7,837 bases of DNA from contig CAZTFC010000075.1 in the NCBI GenBank assembly GCA_964612075.1, positions 1 through 7,837 on the forward strand. Reading direction: 5' to 3'. This DNA is from UBA2219 sp964612075 (GTDB lineage: Bacteria > Desulfobacterota > Deferrimicrobia > Deferrimicrobiales > Deferrimicrobiaceae). Position 1 is the first letter of the stretch. Each line of letters opens with the position of its first letter. This document shows, piece after piece, positions 5,451-7,837 of the stretch. Both the position numbers and the translations under genes were made by a program. A model generated the notes under the pieces. That model had not been told where the DNA came from. It searched no databases and worked only from the letters and a program-made list of their open reading frames with translations.

Positions 5451-6098
5451 TCACCCGGCGTACCGAAGGACGGCGGCGAAATGGCAGGAGGTGCCGGCGA
5501 TCACGAACAGGTGCCAGACGAAGTGCGCGTACCGGAGCCGCTTCGCCGCGTAGAACGCCGTGCCCGCCGTGTAGGCGATGCCGCCCGCCGCCAGCAGGAC
5601 GAGGCCGCCCCAGGGCATCCGGAGCCACAACGGCTTCACCGCGGCCACGGCGACCCATCCCATGGCCAGGTAGAGCGCCATCGAGAGCTTCGGGTGGCGG
5701 ACGCCTCCGGCCGCGGTCAGGGCGATGCCGGCGACGGCCGTGCACCACACCAGTCCCAGAAGCGTCCAGCCCCACGCGCCGCGGAGGACCCCCAGGGTGA
5801 ACGGCGTGTACGTGCCGGCGATCAGCAGGAAGATCGCCGCGTGGTCCAGCGCCCGGAACACGGACTTGGCCCGGGGGCAGGGAAGGGCGTGATACAGGGT
5901 GGAGAACAGGTACAAAAGGATCACCGATCCCGCGAAGACGGCGGCCCCCGCGACGGCGGCCGCGCTCCCCCGGTGAAGCGCGGAGTAGACCAGGAACGGG
6001 GCGGCGGCCAGCGACGCCAGCAGCCCGGCGCCGTGGCTCACGCTGTTGGCGATCTCCTCTCCCCTGGACTGCGGGCGCTTCGCGGAAGCTTCGGCCAT
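5451..6098 (-). CDS. trhA: TrhA/hemolysin III family (PAQR-like) membrane protein
   Basis: 215 residues, seven predicted transmembrane helices, the usual size for this family. PAQR-type metal-site residues are all present: S66 and H70 in FSTLYHAL, D85-H86 in ALDHAAIFLLIAGTYTPF, and H192/H196 in AHFVWHLFVIAGT. The N-terminus has the family motif EEIANSVSHGAG (14-25). In bacteria TrhA homologues are linked to membrane energetics and fluidity; the haemolysin name is historical. An in-frame ATG at 6140 would overlap the thioesterase gene. ATG 6098 with AGGT about 7 nt upstream gives the normal start. The gap to the preceding thioesterase gene is 31 bp and to the NUDIX gene 8 bp. Confidence 0.95.
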   Translation of the reverse strand: MAEASAKRPQSRGEEIANSVSHGAGLLASLAAAPFLVYSALHRGSAAAVAGAAVFAGSVILLYLFSTLYHALPCPRAKSVFRALDHAAIFLLIAGTYTPFTLGVLRGAWGWTLLGLVWCTAVAGIALTAAGGVRHPKLSMALYLAMGWVAVAAVKPLWLRMPWGGLVLLAAGGIAYTAGTAFYAAKRLRYAHFVWHLFVIAGTSCHFAAVLRYAG

Positions 6099-6129
6099 GG
6101 AGTACCTATGATTCGAACCGCAAGGGATG

Positions 6130-6879
6130 TCAAGCCTCACGCCATTGGATCCTGATATCGCAGATCTCGCGCTCCCCGCAGCGAATCGAATGCCCGGAGA
6201 TCAACCCGCCGTCCACGCCGGAGATTTCGGTGAACAGGTCGGCCTCCTCGCCGGGCAAAAGCTCCTTCTTGTAGTGGACCCGGACCCTGGACGCCTCGTG
6301 GCCGGGGGGGAAATCGGCCGGAAGCGACCAGAGCGCCCATTCGACGTACCGGACGTTGTTGACGTGTCCGTTGTTGTCCAGGTCGGCCGGGCCGACATGG
6401 ATCGGGTGCGGGGCCGATCCCGCGGCGATCCCGGGAAGGTCCTCCAGCGGGTCGAAGGACGCCGCGGATTCCGGGGGCACCCCGAAGGCGGCGAAGATCT
6501 CTTCGGGCACGCGGACCGGCCTCTTCAGGCGGATGTCCGTGAAGGCCCAGACGGATCGCGCCTCGGCCAGCGGCGCGCCGCCCTTGCCGAAGACGGCGTA
6601 TTCCCGGTTCGCCAGGAACCGCCGGAACGTGGTGGGGCGGGTCGAAATCCGCACGGTCTCGTTGAAGGCGGGCATGGAGCGGACGGCGATGTCCCATTTC
6701 AGGAGAAGGAACAGCTGCCCGGTTTCGAAGTATCGCTCGAGCGTGACCCCGAGCGCTTCGCTGTGGAGGGTGGCGATATCCTCGAAATAATGCATCAGCG
6801 CCGGCAGCGTCAGCCTCCTCCTTCGGTCGATCTCGTAATAGTGGACCAGGTAGTCCCTGGAGAATTCCGATGGGCCCAT
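6130..6879 (-). CDS. Acyl-ACP thioesterase (FatA/FatB-type, bacterial)
   Basis: 249 residues with two hotdog domains. Domain 1 is about 6-130: LVHYYEIDRRRRLTLPALMH, then a KWDIAVRSMPAFNETVRIST strand pair and a VWAFTDI strand. Domain 2 is about 155-249. The second domain keeps the catalytic signature DLDNNGHVNNVRYVEW, with D168, N170, H172 and E180, matching the Asp-Asn-His-Glu arrangement of plant and bacterial acyl-ACP thioesterases. The enzyme releases free fatty acids from acyl carrier protein in the cytoplasm. Chain-length preference cannot be read from the sequence. The ATG is 4 bp after the stop of the upstream membrane-protein gene and has only a weak ribosome binding site, so translation is probably coupled. 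Confidence 0.93.
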   Translation of the reverse strand: MGPSEFSRDYLVHYYEIDRRRRLTLPALMHYFEDIATLHSEALGVTLERYFETGQLFLLLKWDIAVRSMPAFNETVRISTRPTTFRRFLANREYAVFGKGGAPLAEARSVWAFTDIRLKRPVRVPEEIFAAFGVPPESAASFDPLEDLPGIAAGSAPHPIHVGPADLDNNGHVNNVRYVEWALWSLPADFPPGHEASRVRVHYKKELLPGEEADLFTEISGVDGGLISGHSIRCGEREICDIRIQWREA

Positions 6880-6883
6880 CGGG

Positions 6884-7111
6884 TCAGAACTTGTGCTTTA
6901 TCAGCCGCAGGATCACCGCGGACAGGATGATGAACGCGGCGCCGATCCACAGGTGGAAGCGGCCGAAGTCGATGTGGCCGTACAGGGGATGCTCGAAGGT
7001 CCGGAACAGCATCGCGAAGACGCCGAACAGCATGACGCCGAACGCGAGCAGGTAAAGGTAGAACCTCTTGAACTTGTAGTGGGGATCCCTCTTGCGGTAC
7101 ATCGGGTCCAT
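6884..7111 (-). CDS. Small two-helix inner-membrane protein, function unknown
   Basis: 75 residues: a basic N-terminus (YRKRDPHYKFKR), transmembrane helix 1 at about 17-36, a short periplasmic or cytoplasmic loop (RTFEHPLYGHIDFGR), helix 2 at about 52-70, and a basic tail (KHKF). By the positive-inside rule both ends should face the cytoplasm. I do not recognise a family. Two starts are possible: ATG 7111 with GGAGG 10 nt upstream, or ATG 7102 with AGGA 8 nt upstream; the difference is three residues. It is the first gene of the five-gene minus-strand run, with a TATAAT at 7168-7173 about 57 bp upstream, and lies 4 bp before the thioesterase start. Confidence 0.8.
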   Translation of the reverse strand: MDPMYRKRDPHYKFKRFYLYLLAFGVMLFGVFAMLFRTFEHPLYGHIDFGRFHLWIGAAFIILSAVILRLIKHKF

Positions 7112-7167
7112 CCTTGCATGCCCTCCCGAACGCTTTTTCGACGGCGAGGCGTCTTCGTGGAATTATC

Positions 7168-7175
7168 ATTATACT
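7168..7175. promoter_or_regulatory. Overlapping divergent -10 elements
   Basis: The short AT-rich patch ATTATACT reads TATAAT on the minus strand (7173 to 7168) and TATACT on the plus strand (7170-7175). It stands out in a GC-rich intergenic region between the minus-strand operon and the plus-strand radical SAM gene. It is 57 bp from the start at 7111 and 46 bp from the start at 7222. Neither side has a good -35 box at 16-18 bp. This is a candidate bidirectional promoter. Confidence 0.55.
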
Positions 7176-7206
7176 TTGCCTGTTCCGTTTGCGCCCGGGA
7201 GTTCCC

Positions 7207-7214
7207 GGAGGGGG
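7207..7214 (+). promoter_or_regulatory. Ribosome binding site deciding the GTG start of the radical SAM gene
   Basis: GGAGGGGG lies 7 nt before GTG 7222. The next in-frame ATG (7234) would be about 20 nt away, so GTG is the better start. Confidence 0.75.
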
Positions 7215-7221
7215 ACGCGTA

Positions 7222-7837
7222 GTGGACGCGATCATGCTCGTGCGGAAGGCGCGCAGGCTGAAGGAACGGCTGCGGGCCTGCGATATCTGCCCCCGGATGT
7301 GCGGCGTCGACCGCGCTTCGGACGAGCGGGGGACCTGCGGGGTCGGGGCGCGCGCCGTCGTCGCGTCGTACGGACCGCATTTCGGCGAGGAGGCCCCCCT
7401 GGTGGGGCGCAACGGGTCGGGGACCGTCTTCTTCTCCGGCTGTCCCCTGTGCTGCGTCTTCTGCCAGAACTACGGGATCAGCCATCTCATGGAAGGGGAG
7501 GAGGTTTCCGCGGAGGAGCTGGCGGGCGTCTTCCTCGATGTCGAGCGCGCGGGGTGCCACAACCTGAACCTGGTGACCCCGACCCACGCGACCCCGCAGA
7601 TCGTGGAGTCGCTCGGGCTGGCCGCCGCGCGGGGCTTCTCCCTGCCGGTCGTCTACAACTGCGGGGGATACGAGCGCGTCGAGACGCTGCGGGAGCTCGA
7701 GGGCGTCGTCGACATCTACATGCCCGACCTCAAATTCCTCGATCCCGCGTCCTCGGCCCGCTACTGCGACGCGCCGGACTACCCGGACGTCGCCCGGGCG
7801 GCGATCCGGGAGATGGCGCGACAGGCGGGGCCGCTTA
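7222..7837 (+). CDS. Radical SAM protein, PflA-like (COG1313 family), cut by the window edge
   Basis: 205 codons are inside the window and the frame is still open at the right edge. The radical SAM cluster motif CxxxCxxC is present as C74-PLC-C78-VF-C81 in FFSGCPLCCVFCQNY, which binds the [4Fe-4S] cluster that cleaves S-adenosylmethionine. Before it is a family-specific cysteine cluster, C20-x2-C23-x3-C27-x11-C39 (ACDICPRMCGVDR, RGTCGVGA), which may hold a second iron-sulfur site. The typical HFGEEAPLVG and GSGTVFF segments follow. Later segments (NLVTPTHATPQIVESL, VVYNCGGYERVETL, DIYMPDLKF) match pyruvate-formate-lyase-activating-enzyme-like proteins of COG1313, whose substrates are mostly unknown. 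An extra cysteine (C77) sits inside the motif. It is divergent from the five-gene minus-strand run. Confidence 0.93.
   Translation, partial: MDAIMLVRKARRLKERLRACDICPRMCGVDRASDERGTCGVGARAVVASYGPHFGEEAPLVGRNGSGTVFFSGCPLCCVFCQNYGISHLMEGEEVSAEELAGVFLDVERAGCHNLNLVTPTHATPQIVESLGLAAARGFSLPVVYNCGGYERVETLRELEGVVDIYMPDLKFLDPASSARYCDAPDYPDVARAAIREMARQAGPL

Noticed and set aside
3634..5553. A 639-codon open frame on the plus strand opposite dapL and the NUDIX gene
   Set aside because: It is antisense to two genes with clear family motifs, and its translation is a low-complexity Arg/Gly/Pro/Asp/Val mixture. Long antisense frames are expected from GC-rich third positions.
1..7837. CRISPR arrays, tRNA/rRNA genes, insertion sequences, phage genes or defence islands
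   Set aside because: No regularly spaced repeats, cloverleaf-like sequence, terminal inverted repeats, transposase or integrase motifs were seen on either strand.

Overview
The window is about two-thirds G+C by eye, gene-dense and strongly GC3-biased. It reads as a stretch of ordinary bacterial chromosome. The gene mix (LL-diaminopimelate aminotransferase, a hybrid-cluster-protein relative, a PflA-like radical SAM protein, a bacterial acyl-ACP thioesterase) fits an anaerobic or facultative, GC-rich member of the former Deltaproteobacteria (Desulfuromonadota/Desulfobacterota-like). That placement is inferred from gene content only. No rRNA, tRNA, CRISPR array, transposase or phage gene is visible.

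Layout: (1) 1-349, minus strand: the start of an hcp-like gene running off the left edge. (2) 550-3551, plus strand: six genes in a row. They are an HTH plus O6-alkylguanine-DNA alkyltransferase fusion, a small exported cysteine protein, a TVP38/TMEM64 (VTT) membrane protein, an IF-1-like protein, a small exported or anchored protein, and a HicB-like domain protein. The run ends in a very strong intrinsic terminator at 3576-3626. (3) 3631-7111, minus strand: five co-directional genes. In transcription order they are a two-helix membrane protein, an acyl-ACP thioesterase, a TrhA/hemolysin III protein, a NUDIX hydrolase and dapL. The first four are packed with gaps of 4, 31 and 8 bp and look like one operon; dapL follows after 57 bp. 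(4) 7222 to the right edge, plus strand: a COG1313/PflA-like radical SAM protein, divergent from that operon. The shared 110-bp promoter region carries two overlapping -10 elements, one per strand.

The genes do not form an obvious single pathway. They cover lysine and cell-wall precursor synthesis (dapL), nucleotide-sugar clean-up (NUDIX), lipid and membrane functions (thioesterase, TrhA, VTT protein), DNA alkylation repair, and translation (IF-1). I found no convincing new multi-gene system. The points most worth a second look are the missing N-terminal cysteine motif of the hcp-like protein, the eroded helix-turn-helix of the alkyltransferase fusion with GC-rich repeats inside it, the Shine-Dalgarno-less IF-1 gene behind a hairpin, an orphan HicB-like domain, a small exported protein with evenly spaced cysteines, and the overlapping divergent -10 elements.
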